A stretch of 64,000 bases of DNA, taken from NCBI GenBank assembly GCA_023105745.1, contig JALGQZ010000018.1, positions 16,811,773 to 16,875,772 on the forward strand, written 5' to 3'. The position numbers were made by a program, and so were the translations under genes. The DNA is from Austropuccinia psidii (lineage: Eukaryota; Basidiomycota; Pucciniomycetes; Pucciniales; Sphaerophragmiaceae). Positions 34,748 to 47,176 of this stretch are shown piece by piece. Position 1 is the stretch's first letter; every line of letters begins with the position of its first letter. The notes beneath the pieces were generated by a model. The model was not told the origin of the DNA. It saw nothing but the letters and a program-made list of their open reading frames with translations, and made no database searches.

Positions 34748-36609
34748 TGTAAGATTTGACTATGAAACTGATGATAATATTACTATTAATCAACAGTACT
34801 ATGTCTGTTCTTATGAAATATAATAATAAAATATTAGTATAGCCACAATCAAATAATTAAAGAATTATTTCCTTCACTTGTTAAACACTACTAGTGATTT
34901 TAACAGTGAGCAGTAATTGTTTACAAGAATCAATTACAAGAAGAATGTAATATTAAAAACTTCTTTTATTAGAATAATAAAATTATTTTAATATATAATT
35001 ATCTTTTACAAGAATAATTATAAAGATAATTCTTGAAGAAGACTAATTTTGGGAAAAACTTCAAGAATTAAAGATAAATGACTCACTTATACTCCAAAGA
35101 ACCTATTGAAAGATATAAGTAGAGGAATTTGACGTAGAATTGTGGATTTAAGGGATCAAACTGATCTATAGCAGGATTACAGCAATATATAGTTGGATTC
35201 TATTATTTCACGTCTTTCTTATTGATTCTGAAAGAATTAAAACACTTAAGAATAGTTTAACTAATATTTACTTGTTGGTAACAATGATATAAATGGATAA
35301 TAAGATGATCTGATGTGGAAAAAACAGCAATAGGAGGCCTCTTTTAAGTCAACAAAAGCTCACAGAGGCATGCCATGGAGCAAACTAAAAAACCAGTGAG
35401 TGAGAAAACAATGAACCCTTTTGGATTATTGATTGCATCATCTGTTGTCACGTAAGATTATCATAATTACTTAATTGATGCTTTTACATGACTACCCACC
35501 CAAATATGGTTAAGAATAAAAGGAGTAACCTCTTTAAATCTTCTTTTATTCCAAAATAATCATTTATTTCTCAAAGGTATCAATTTTATTGGCAATTTAA
35601 TCACAGGTTGTAGTTACTGTGAATTTTTGAAGATTCAGTGTTTCACGTAGAATAGTCAAAAATGGACTGCAAGTAAAACTTTGAATTTTACTAGTAAAAC
35701 TACAGTTCTTTTTGGATTTACCATAGATAATACGGTTCTCCATTGGTCCTGAAGTTTTCAGAAAGATTCATTAAGAATTGTATTTTTAATGAATTTTTGA
35801 CGTTTTTACCTCATTTCTATGTAGAATTGCAAATATCAGTGTTTCACTGGTTGCTATGAGGTAATTCAATTGATACAAGTCCAAAAAGGGTTTTAATTAA
35901 TCTTTTTGGGGTTTATCCATGGAAAATCATTAAGAATTAACATGGTGACAGGAGTCTAAGTAGTTCTTTACTTCCTTGGCACGTCAAAATAGCAGGTTAT
36001 TTGCTATTCTCTTATGATTTACTGTAGTTGTAACATGGTAACCAAGTTCTAAAAGTGTTTTAGTTTAATAATTGGGCCAGTATCAGCCATTGATCCAAGC
36101 TTTGGAGCTGTCCACGCCTCTGAGGCCTCAGAAGTTGGGTACCCTGGCTCTCTTTGATGTCTTTTGTCCCCCTTGCCTATTTTTCATGTCAAAATAGAAA
36201 TTTAAGCTTCAAGTGAGATATCCACTATGGGTGTACCAAAAGTCCATGTAGAAATACCATGAGATTAAGTGCCCAAAACATGCATAACACTACTCTTAGT
36301 GTATATGTAACATGGGATTTCTCACATCTTTTATGTGGTATTGAAGTATTTTACATATTAACACCTCAAAGAGTTAATTTGAGCTTATTCACTCTATGGA
36401 GCTACCCTAGGTGAATTTCTGTGTAGAAACCAAATCTGGCCTTAAATCCGTGGATTTACTTACTCAATAAAAAGTTATTCATCTTTTCTGAAATCAAAAA
36501 TGATGAATTTTGGATATATGCATGACTTATTATTTATGCATAATTCAGAAGTTATTTTTAAGATAATTGTGGCCTATTGGGGTATGTAAAATATACCTCA
36601 AGGCTCAAA
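34748..36609 (-). mobile_element. 3' LTR of element C (1862 bp)
   Basis: Minus-strand termini are TTTGAGCC at 36609 (second base changed from the usual TGTGAGCC) and CTTACA at 34748. About 5 percent divergence from the 5' LTR (43174-45081) over the first ~170 bp compared. The next bases inward are the polypurine tract. Confidence 0.92.
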
Positions 36610-36627
36610 TTCCATCCCACCAAAAAA
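36610..36627 (-). other. Polypurine tract of element C
   Basis: TTTTTTGGTGGGATGGAA on the minus strand before the 3' LTR, similar to TTTTTGGTGGTAGGGAA of element B. Confidence 0.75.
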
Positions 36628-36754
36628 TAAAATTGTACTACATTTTTATCAATGGTATGAATAATAAAAGGCCCCAAAAGGGGGTTAATGTCCACTGTCC
36701 AACCTCTTTACATTACTCAGATCAAGTAATTTAAAGCACATTTTATAGACATAT

Positions 36755-39700
36755 TCAGGCTTGTGGCCTTCTTTCATGTCTAAATCTTCTTAAGAGTGTA
36801 TCTGAGTCAGGTATTTCTGATTCTGCCAGCCATTCATCTTCATGTACTGGATTTCTATATCTGACAAGATATTCTCTTTGATTTTTACCCCTAAGTCTCC
36901 TTTCTTTAATGACTTTCTTTAGCATTATGTCTTCATTCTGTTCCACTGGTGGTACAGTTAAAGGAGCTGGGTTCCTTAAAGGAAACAATTCTTTGTCAGC
37001 TGGTTGATAAGATTTTATCAAGCTGACTGGAAAAGTGGGGTGTTTATTTTTAAATTCACCACTCAATTCCACTTTAAATGCATTGGTTCCATGTAAGGCA
37101 ACAATAACAAAAGGTCCTACATAAGAATCTTCAAGTTTCTTTGGACCTTTGCTATTATAAAAATTCAAGGTTGAAACTAGAACTAAGTCCCCTACTTTGA
37201 AGTCTCGTACTTTATGACTCTTGTCCCACTTCTGTTTTGCATAATCAAAAGTGTCATCTATGCTTTTTTTGCATTATGTTTCACTTTATCAAGCATTAAC
37301 CTGAAGCTGGAAGCTTTAGGATGAATATAAATCAAGTCTTTCCTCAGTGTGTCTGCTGGGAGTCTTGGATTCCATCCCTTTTCTAACATAGCAGGAGTTT
37401 GTCCTGTGGAAGAATGGACTGATGTCTTATATGACAATTCTAATGCAGGTATCAGAGTGCACCAGTCATGGGTGAAGCTATCTGAGTCCTTTAATTCTAA
37501 CCCATAAGCACAAAATCCCCCGATCATGTCTTCTAAAGTTTGAATCACCCACTCTGCTATCCCATCTGTTTGAGGGTGATATGCTGTAGAGAATGATAAC
37601 TTAGTCCCAAACAATCTATGAAGATTGGTCCAAAGTGCAGATGTGAACTTGGGATCTCTGTCACTTATGATATTCTTAAATAATCCTGTATGAGAAATGA
37701 CTCTACTCCATAGAAGAAGAGCTGTATCCATAGCAGTGTCATCTTTATGACATGGTAAGAATATGGGAGTTTTGCTATATCTGTCTGCAATTACTAAACA
37801 AGCATTATAGCTTCTGTCACCACTTGGAGGAAGTGCTGTGACCCAATCCATGTTAATAACTTCCCAAGGGTATTTTGGTTCTTAAATATGAATCATAAGT
37901 CCAAATTTCTTGCCTGTACTCCTGTTTGCATTTTGACATCTGTCACAGGTATGCCAATATTCAATGGTTTATTTTCTCCAAGATGGCCACCATGCACAGT
38001 CTTTCACTTTTTCAAGTGTTCTGTCCTCTGACAGGTGTGCAGAGTAGATGCTATCATGGCATTCATTAATAATGGTATTGATAAGCAATCTGCTGCATAA
38101 TGTCATTACACAAGAATGTTTGGTTCTGTGGTAAATAATCCCATCAAACAAGTGAAATCTTCCTTCTGAATAGAAATTTTTCCAAACTTCATCCAGTGAA
38201 TTTACTAAAGATGTATCTTTGCAGTCTTTATCTAATAAGAAAGTCAATATATGGAGATTCTTGTCTTGCTTATAAGATTCTCTGACTTCTTCAAAGAATT
38301 CAGTCCCAATATCTGTTATGTTAGTTCCTTCAATTGGAATCTGTGGTTCATCTTCCAAAGGTACATAAGCTGGGTTATCAGGAGTGTTGGCTATTGCCCA
38401 CCTGCTAAGTCCATCAGCATTCTTGTGAATTTTTCCTGCTTTGTGAACTATAGTCATGTTTCCTCTATACTCTTGAATGGCTATTTGCCATCTCAACATA
38501 GGTCTGTTGGTAGGTTTGATTTTAAGAAGTGATTTCATGGCATTACAGTCAGTTATCACTTCAAAAACACTGCCATCAAGATAATAGTGTAATTTATCAA
38601 GTGCCCATACCAAACATAAGCAATCCATTTGGCTTGCACCATATCTGGCCTCTGTTGGTTTGATTTTTCTTGAGATATAACAGACTGGTCCCTCAGTAGG
38701 TTTGTCATCAATCATCTGGACTTGATGTAGGGCTTCCCCTAGTCCATCTCCACATGCAGCAATGTACAATTTAAAAGGAATATTCCAGTCAGGAATGAGG
38801 AGTAAAGGTGCTTCTTTAAGAGCTTTCTTTATCTTCTCATAAGCTTTAATTCTCTCCTGTGTCATCTCAAATACAGTCTGTTGATCACAGATTCTATATA
38901 GTGACTTGGCTAGAATTGCAAAGTCTTTCAAGTTTTGCCTATAATAACTGGCAAATCCAATAAAAGACATCATGCGTTTTTTATTCTGGGGTATTGGCTT
39001 AAGTAACACTGCAGCTACTTTGTTTTTGTCAATACCCAAGCTTAAACTAGAAACAACATGTCCTAATGCTTTGAGTTCTTCAAAATCAAAATTGCATTTC
39101 TTAAGTGAAATTTTCATGTTCACTTCTTCAACTTTGTGAAGTACTCTTGCAAGTCTTTCAAGGTGCAAAGACCATGAATCAGAACATATGATAATATCAT
39201 CAATATAAATGATAAGCCATCCTCAAGACAATTCTGTGGGAAAGATGGTATTCATCATTCTTTGATAATGGGATGGACATTTTTAATGCCAAATGGCATT
39301 CTAAGATACTCATAAATACCACAGTGAGTGATAATTATAAGTAATTTCTTAGCTTTAGCCATCAAAACATTTTGATGGAAGCCTTTCAATGCATTCATTT
39401 ATGTTATATACTTGGCTTTAGACAATTGAGTCAAGGTTTCTTGAATTCTAGGGATTGGATACCTATCTGGAACTGTGTAGGTATTCAATGCTCTTAAATC
39501 TCCAACCATTCTTGATTTATCATTATGCCAAGAAATAATAACAGGTGTTGTCACTTAAACCTCCTCATTATGGCCTACTTTCCTTAGTACACCAAGTTGG
39601 ATTAACTCCTGGATATGTTTTTCCAAGGCTTCTCTAGATCTGGGACTGGCTGAATGAGCTGGTCTTCTAAGTACTGGAGGATATGTTCTGTCAATATTAA

Positions 39701-40184
39701 GAGTAATATCAACTTCATGTCCTTTTATAGCACCTAATGGTTCATTATCAGAGGCAAATGCATTATTGTATGTGTATAACACACCAATAAGTTCATTCCT
39801 CATTTTTGGTGACAATGATGTATTAATTTGTGCTTCAACAAGTTGATTAGACACAAATTTATCTCTACAAGTATCCTTAACAGAAGATACCACAGATATT
39901 TGTTTTGGCATATTGGAAAAAGCAAATTTTTGTCTCTTGTTATCCCCAATTGTGAAATATCTGTCTTTATGGTTATTGATGTCAATACCATAAATATTCA
40001 AGTAATCATTTCCAAGAATGATGTGCTGAGATTTGCAATTATCCATTACTACTATCTCTGTTTTCATTATTATTCTTCCTGTAGGGTGTGGGAACACAAT
40101 ATTAGTGCCCAATATTCCCAAAGGGTACATATTGTTACTGGCACTACTAAGATACACACCTTCTATTGGTAATAGATGATTTTC
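36755..40184 (-). pseudogene. Ty3/gypsy Pol of element C
   Basis: From 5' to 3' on the minus strand: the RT N-terminal half (40157-39555), the YIDD box near 39215-39204 with a TGA two codons before the conserved GWLIIYIDD, the RT thumb, RNase H and integrase zinc finger (39168-37969), the integrase core with HMDWV-type, SDRDPKF and the catalytic Glu region (GIAEWV, Glu kept) at 37851-37258, then the C-terminal chromodomain-like region ([15 protein letters not shown]) at 37168-36755. Frameshifts fall between 39555 and 39168 and near 37200. Non-functional but all domains are recognisable. Confidence 0.92.
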
Positions 40185-42473
40185 TCATTCAGGAAGTATA
40201 ACTTGGAGATAATCTTTTCCCACACAAGTGCACAATGCCCCTGTATCCAAATTTACTTTGGCTTCAATACCATTCATCAGAATTGATGTGATACAAGATG
40301 CTCCAGCAGTATAACCTTTTCCTCTAGCAGGTTTGGTCTTACACATTCTGGCATCTTGGATATTGATCAGGTTATGACAGTCCTCACTGTACTGTTGCAA
40401 GTGAGTATGGACTTCTGTGACCTCAAAGAAAACTGTAATTTTTTCAATGGTATATTCCTTTACTGGTGTATCCTCAGAGTCTTCAGAGTCTTGATCAGAT
40501 TCTTCTTTCTCTTCAGTACATTGAATTTCTTCAATGATTTGAGCTTCATTGATTTTTGTCTTTTTGGTGAAAGTGTTTTCTAAATGTGAAGTACTTCCAC
40601 ATTTATGACACTTCAAGACAGGTTTTTCTGGTCTTCTCTCCTCTCTGGGAATCTTTGAGACCAACTTGGATTCCATAGGGGTTTTTGTCCAAGTTTTACC
40701 AATTCTCGTTCTGGTAATGATATCTTCCATTGCATTAATGTAGTCCTCTGTTGAACAGGGTTCCACACATCTGCTTTTGATAGCATGTTCCAGTTCTCCT
40801 CCACACTTCCTTAATATTTTCATATTAATTATAGTGTCAGACATATCTGGGTGTAAAGCAGATAATCTGTCTTTTTGCTTGAAGAACCAAGTAAGTGGTT
40901 TATCTTTCTCTGAGTTGAAAATGGCACTTTCAAAAGCATTTTCCATTTTAAACCTCCAAGAATTATTTTCCCATTTGGTAATCACTTCTGATTTCCACCA
41001 AGACCAATCATGTTTTCCATGATCTATTCTCATTTTGTGGTACCATTTCTTTGCAGTTCTGCTAAAAAGACGGTGTAATTTTCCCACTATAAATTCATCA
41101 GGTATATTAAAGTCTTCCTGCAACATATCAATAGTTCTGATCAACTCAATATGGTTGTATTCACCTTCACCAAAGAATGTTGGCCATTCTTCCAATTTGG
41201 GAATATCTTTTGCAGAGATAAAATTTTCTCCTAAGAGTGGGGTCAAACTTCCTTTAACAGAACGTTTTTATTAAGTCAAAGGTTTGGAATGTCTTGGCAT
41301 ATGTGGTTCATAATTCTTATGAATTTGTTCCACATTTGCAATGATTTCATCCTTTAAATTTTTCCTTTCACTGTCACTTTTTGCTAAATGTGTAGCAAAT
41401 TGATTGGTATTCTCAGATATTTCTAAGATATGATCTTTTAAAATTTTAAGTTGGTCATTAATGTTAAAAATGGAAAGATCTTCCATTTCATCATTTTGAA
41501 CTTGACATTTACTCTCAATTCTGTCACATGTATTAATAATGGAATCAAGTCTAACATTTGTCAATTGATACCATTCAGTATGCTTCTTGTCATTTCTTTT
41601 CAATTCACTGATATCTGATGTAATTTTATTTATCTTTGCATCAAATTTACCAAGTTCTACATCAATACTACTTTTTACAAAATGTATTTGTTGTATTATT
41701 TGCATGGAAAGGTTCTGTTCATCCTTTCCTGCTCCTTGGCTGTGAATTCCATCAGAGTTCTGGCCATGTTTAATACACTTTCCATGGCTGAAGGCTCCAA
41801 TTTGGGGATCCTGTACCCTTGTGGGTAAGGTCTGTGCCAATTGGCTTTGCCTTTGCCCTTGCCTTGATGGCTCTTGGGACCTCTCTGCTTCTTCTGAGGT
41901 CTCTTGGGCTTGTCCTTGGACACTTCTGGAGCTGGTTTGGAGCTGGTAGACGCCACTGGGACCTCTGTCTCCAAATCTGGAGTCATTTCCAACTCTTTCT
42001 TCTGGTCTTTGGATAAAAGACTTTGGTTCTTCAACCAATTCTTTATCTTTTTGACCTTGTCTTTGCAAGACAATGGGCTCCAACCTCCTAAGAGTTCTAT
42101 GGTCTTCTCCTGACCCAGAAAGCTCTTGATGTGTAAGTAAGAGCTCATGGCCCCTTGCCAAAGGCGTGGGCATATTTCCCACTCTTCTTCTTTGGCTGCT
42201 CTGAACCAATTTTTGTACTGGAATTGATATATTTCTATTGCTGCCACCTGAAAATTGTTCAGCCCTGGAAATATCTCCATGGATAAGTTCAGACTCAGAA
42301 TTAATGTCAAAATCTGTGGGTACATCCCTTGGGGAATGGGGGGAAACTCTGGAATCCTCCAGATGTGTCTTTCTTGAGGAAGACTTGGCACTTCTCGATT
42401 TGGTCTTGCCTCTTCCTTGTCCACATCCATCTGGTTGTACTGAATAGTTGCTTCCATTTCTGGTATGCACCAT
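40185..42473 (-). pseudogene. Gag precursor of element C with N-terminal extension (frame a)
   Basis: ATG at 42473-42471 (MVHTRNGSNYS) opens a frame of about 400 codons: a Ser/Gln/Arg-rich N-terminal part that overlaps ORF b, then a predicted coiled coil (about 41700-41300). Two consecutive TAA codons at 41273-41268 follow. The same frame then continues into Gag (IPKLEEWPTFFGEGEYNH), a zinc knuckle C-x2-C-x4-H-x4-F lacking its last Cys (near 40610), and a protease with intact DTG (near 40250). It stops at 40185. The first ATG lies inside the ORF b intron. Element B also has a stop at the coiled-coil/Gag junction, whereas A1 has none. Confidence 0.85.
41696..42459 (-). CDS. Overprinted ORF b of element C, second exon
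   Basis: A 253-codon frame (internal ATG at 42457) lies entirely within the N-terminal part of the Gag-Pol frame, both open over the full length. Conserved positions with A and B: IEIYQFQYKNW, SSYLHIKSFLG, GWSPL, VPVASTS, and RIPKLEPSAMESVLNMAR near the end. In this middle region ORF b is better conserved between families than frame a, so ORF b appears to be the selected product there. It has no recognisable domain. A Lys-rich segment (about 41900-41810) could bind nucleic acid; that is inference. This is the longest intact ORF b exon in the window. Confidence 0.65.
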
Positions 42474-42524
42474 TTTCACGTCAATTTAAAGATAAAAGGT
42501 GAAAATATAAGATAAAACACACAC
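42460..42524 (-). other. Predicted 65-nt ORF b intron, element C
   Basis: Donor AAAAG-GTGTGT at 42524 and acceptor CATACCAG ending 42460. Length equals the family A intron. The Gag-Pol ATG at 42473 is inside it, 14 nt before exon 2. Confidence 0.6.
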
Positions 42525-42683
42525 CTTTTGTAGTAATTTATTCTTTTCTGAGTTAAATAAGGTGCCTGTTTTAGCAATTTGCACCTCAATACTGTCTTCA
42601 GATTCTGCTTCTAAAGATTCTTAACTAGTGATAAATCTTTTTACTGAGTCTGTTGCCAGCTGCACAGTTTTTGATTAAAGACA
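42525..42683 (-). pseudogene. ORF b first visible exon, element C
   Basis: 159 nt between acceptor TTTTTTTAG and the donor. Length is a multiple of three, as in A (198) and B (150), so the phase to exon 2 is kept. The expected frame has several stops. Another frame reads an acidic stretch (ESLEAESEDSIEVQIAK), so small indels have probably shifted it. Confidence 0.45.
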
Positions 42684-43153
42684 CTAAAAAAAATTATAAA
42701 AGAGAAAAAATTATTTTTTATACTTTTTATTATATTTTTAAAGATTTTTTATAAGTTTTAAATTGTTTAATATTAAAAAAATTATTCTTTTTAAAGAAAA
42801 AAAATCAAAATTTAAGAATTTGAATCAAAATTAATTCAGAGTAACTCAAAGAATAATTTTATAAGTTTTTGGATGTGAAAAAGCCACATGTAAAAACAGT
42901 ATAAAATTAAACCAAATTCCTCAATGAAAAAGATTTTAAGACAATTTCAACATTAAAAATATATTTTCACTTCAAATTGAAAGAAAAAAATTAGTGAATT
43001 AATATATTTTAAAGCTTAAAAATATATTAATTGATTGAAAAAGGTTCAAAAAACATGGCCAAGCCTCCAAATATAAGATATGGTTAGGTATGGTAGTTGT
43101 TAAGAACAAAAAATAAAGTCTAGAATATGATTAAAGCCAAGTCTATGGATAAA

Positions 43154-43173
43154 CTCATGGCCAGGCCCCCAAA
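43154..43173 (-). other. Primer binding site of element C
   Basis: TTTGGGGGCCTGGCCATGA directly inside the 5' LTR; the same core as in A and B. Confidence 0.8.
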
Positions 43174-44768
43174 TGTAAGATTTGACTATGAAACTGATGA
43201 TAATATTACTATTAATCAACAGTACTATGTCTGTTCTTATGAAATATAATAATAAAATATTATTATAACCACAATAAAATAATTAAATGATTATTTCTTT
43301 CATGTGTTAAACACTACTAGTGATTTTAACAGTGAGTGGTAATTGTCTACAAGAATCAATTACAAGAAGAATTTAATAATAAAAACTTCTTTTATTAAAA
43401 TAATAAAATTATTTTAATATATAATTATCTTTTGCAAGAATAATTATAAAGATAATTCTTTAAGAAAACTAATTTTAGAGAAAAACTTTAAGAATTAAAG
43501 ATAAATGACTCACTTATACTTCAAAGAACTCATTGAGAGATATAAGTAGAGAAATTTGACATAGAATTTTGGATTTAAAGGATCAAAATGATTTATAGCA
43601 GATTAAAACAATATATAGTGGGATTCAATGATCTCACATCTTTCCGATTGATTATGAAAGAGTTAAAACACTTAATAATAGCTTCAACTAATACTTACTT
43701 GTTGGTAACAATGATATAAATGGATAATACAATGATTCTTGGAAGAAACAGCAAGAGGAGGCCTCTGTTAAGTCAACAACAGCTCACAGAGACGTGCCAT
43801 GGAGAAAACTGAAAAACCAGTGAGTGAGGAAACAATAAACCCTTTTGGATTATTGATTGCATCATCTGTTGTCACGTAAGATTATCATAATTACTTAATT
43901 GATGCTTTTATGTGACTACCAACCCCAATATGGTTAAGAATAAAAGGATTAACACTTGTAAATCTTCTTTTATTCCAAAATAATCATTGATTTCCAAAAG
44001 CTATCAATGCTATGGGTAATTTCATCACAGGTTGTATTTACTGTGAATTTTTGAAGATTCAGTGTTTCACGTGGAATAATCAAAAATGGACTGTAAGTAA
44101 ACATTTTCAATTTTACTAGTAAGAATATGATTATTTTTGGTTGTACCATGAAAAATACATTTCTCCATTGGTCCTGAAAGCTTCAGAGAGATTCATTAAT
44201 AATTGTATTTTTAATGAATTTTTGAAGTTTTTACCTCATTTCTACATAGAATTGCAAATATCAGTGTTTAGCTGGTTGCTATGAGGTAAATCAATGGATA
44301 CAAGTCGAAAAAGGGTTTTAATTACTCTTTTAGGGTCTATCAATGGAAATTTATTAAGAATTGACATGGGTACAGGAGTCTAAGTAGCTCTTTACCTCCT
44401 TGGCACGTCAAAATAGCAGGTTATTTGCTATTTTCTTATGATTTACTGTAGTTGTAACATGGTAACCAAGTTCTAAAAGTGTTTTAGTTTACTAATTGGG
44501 CCAAGATCAGCCATTTATCCAAGCTTTGGAGCTGTCCACACCCCTGAGGCCTCAGAAGTTGGGTACCCTGGCTCTCTTTGATGTCTTTTGTCCCCCTTGC
44601 TCATTTTTCATGTCAAAATAGAAATTTAAGCTTCAAGTGAGATATCCACTATGGGTGTACCTAAAGTCCATGTAAGAATACCATGATATTAAGTTCCCAA
44701 AAGATGCATAACACTATTCTTAGTGTATATGTAACATGGTATTTCTCACATTCCCATTATTTTGGCGT

Positions 44769-44799
<31 letters not shown>

Positions 44800-45081
44800 C
44801 TTTTATGTGGTATTGAATTATTTTCCATATTACCACCTCAAAGAGTTAATTTGAGCTTATTCATTCTGTGGAGCTACCCTAGGTGAAGTTTTGTGTAGAA
44901 TCCAAATCTGGCCTTAAATCCATGTATTTACTTACTCAATAAAAAGCTATTCATCTTTTCTGAAATCAAAAATTATGGATTTTGGATATATGCATTAATT
45001 ATGAGTTATGCATAATTCAGAATTTATTTTTAAGATAGTTGTGGCCTATTTGGGTATGTAAAATATACCTCAAGGCTCACA
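43174..45081 (-). mobile_element. 5' LTR of element C (1908 bp)
   Basis: Minus-strand termini TGTGAGCC at 45081 and CTTACA at 43174. Paired with 34748-36609. It has no clear TATA box; the corresponding site reads TTAAAAG in the 3' copy and TTAACAG here. Confidence 0.92.
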
Positions 45082-45202
45082 CTGTGGGCAACTGCAATAA
45101 ATACACTTGAAATTGGTGTTTTTTGAATTGTGGAAAACTAAAAAGAGTTTCCTTATAAGATTTGAATAACTAAAAGGTTTTTTAAATTAACATGAGGTTT
45201 GT
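45082..45202 (+). repeat. Right copy of ~121-bp direct repeat flanking element C
   Basis: Starts CTGTGGGCAACTGC at the LTR edge and ends GAGGTTTGT, matching 34626-34747 at about 94 percent. Its last ~40 bp resemble the start of the family E solo LTRs. Confidence 0.85.
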
Positions 45203-46192
45203 GGTAGTAGAAAATCAGGATAACATTTAAGTACCTAAAAGGTGAAGAACTGATTTGAAGTGATTACTTAGTACAACTCATAGTGAGACAACACATTGAG
45301 ACTTGGTTCTAATATTTAGCAACATTATTACATGGTAGTAGAGAGCACTTGTTCCCATCTGGCAGTGCTGTTGAAAGGTTTTTGGGTTGGAAATATTTTA
45401 ATTAATGTGATAAGTTTTATGTTGTTTTTGGGGATTATTCAGTCACAAAATTAATACTAGCATCAAAATCTTATCCAAAATTGATACATTGGACTTTCAA
45501 ATGGAAATATTACCATTGCTGATGCCATTAAGTGTTTAAAATGGAAATAACAAAAAAGACCAGCCATATTTCCAACCAAATGCCACTTCAAGATCAACAA
45601 CCGCCACAATTGCAAATTATCCCAAACGTACCTGATCTGCACAGATTGCTTCACATAACCAAGAACAATCTCTCAACAATATTTCAGCCCAAACTCCTCA
45701 ATCCAAACCAGTCTCTCTCTCTTATCTTTTCTTTTCTCTCCTTTTCTAAAACTTACTTCCTTTTCTCCTTATCTCTCTTATCTCTTTTTTCTCTTGTTTC
45801 CTTAATCACTCTTTTCTATCTTAATTAAAAAAATTGAGGTTATTTGACTCACGTATTATTTCATATTAAACTTTGTTCAAGTAATAATTCTAGTGACTAA
45901 TGTTTTATCTCAATATCAGACTACCCATTTTTCTTTCTGCTCTACTGTTGTCTTACTATTTTTTTATGCTGGGAGCCCACTGCTTAGGTATATCATCACC
46001 CTGTTATACTTACAACTTACATCATTTTTGACATAATTTTATTACCACTTAGTTTTTTTCTCTAACACCATGTTCTTTGTTTCATTTTTTCCATCTTGCA
46101 AGTTTTTCATCATAAAATTCTTTTACAGAACCTTGGCAATGTCTGACTTGAGCACATGAATGAAGCATACATACTTCAATAGCCAGAGCTGC
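45203..46192. other. Unassigned repeat-like region
   Basis: Contains the family E-like motif ACCTAAAAGGTGAAGAAC (45233-45250) and a pyrimidine-rich stretch (about 45710-45800) that resembles the one near 51390-51510. No coding sequence is supported. Confidence 0.5.
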
Positions 46193-47146
46193 GATGCCTG
46201 TGGGTTCCGTGTTACCCACCCACAGACAACTGCAACGTAAAATTCCGACCACTTCGCCCAAAAAAAAACTTTTACCAAGTCCAGCACCAGTAAAGAAGAC
46301 ATTTCAACCAGACCTGAACTAGAGATTTGATACAAGGGGGAAGAATGCTAGAAAAATTAGAAAGTGGGAGTAATCTGCTGCTAAGCTAAAACACATCAAG
46401 GAAAGTACTTCTAATTGCTCTTGCAAGCACGTTGGATCTGGTGTAAATACCTGCATAGGTTTGAGTGTGGAAAAAGGTTGTGGATTAAATAAATGATTCT
46501 TGTTTCGGGTAAAGTATAATTTGTTGGAGTTTGGTGGGTAAGTGAAGGCCAAATTGATTACAAGGGCCAAACTGACTTCCCTCAAAGATTGCTCACCGGC
46601 TTCTTGTTTTGCAGCATCTAAATGGGAGTCCTCAAGCTTTAATTGATGAGATGCCCCTGGATTTTCTGGCGGCTGTTGCTGGTTTGGCTTGGTCCCAAGA
46701 GGACCTGATGGATGATTGGCGACAGGGGCTCTGGTCCTGATGGGTGCAAACTTTTCTGAGAGTAGTCAATCCATGACAACAAGGAACTTTTACTAGCTGG
46801 CTTCTATACCAGAAATCTTTGGGGCATCCTCAGGTATTTCAATCCCAGCTGGCGCTGTTGGCTAAACTACAAGTATTCAACGATCAAGATGTTTCCAAAG
46901 GGAAAATAGGATTTTCTGAGGAAAATTCAGTGGCACAAAAGAAAGGCCAACAGGTGTGTTGAGACTATTGAGCAGGATTCAAAAGCGTTCAACGAGCCCA
47001 ACCCCTTTCCAAAAAAACAGTTATTAATTTATATCAATCGAAGAACAAAGCAATTGAAATCGCACCCTTGGAGGTGACTAGAACAGCACATTACAAAAGA
47101 ACAAGCCAAAGAAAGAACTACTGTAGCCGGGTCTTGAGAAAGTAAA
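46193..47146 (+). pseudogene. Unidentified gene relic with probable intron
   Basis: ATG at 46193 starts a basic, Pro/Lys-rich frame (motif TTSPKKKLLPSPAPVKK). An intron with acceptor TTGTTTTGCAG ending 46614 probably precedes a second frame containing ALIDEMPLDFLAAVAGLAW and LLYQKSLGHPQVFQSQLALL. This frame runs to TAA near 47146 but is interrupted by four stops, all TGA, which would fit CGA to TGA transitions. The long open-like stretches and splice site suggest a former host gene or a gene captured by a transposon. I do not recognise the protein. Confidence 0.35.
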
Positions 47147-47176
47147 ATACTGATCTTCACCACAACCAAGTCAAGA

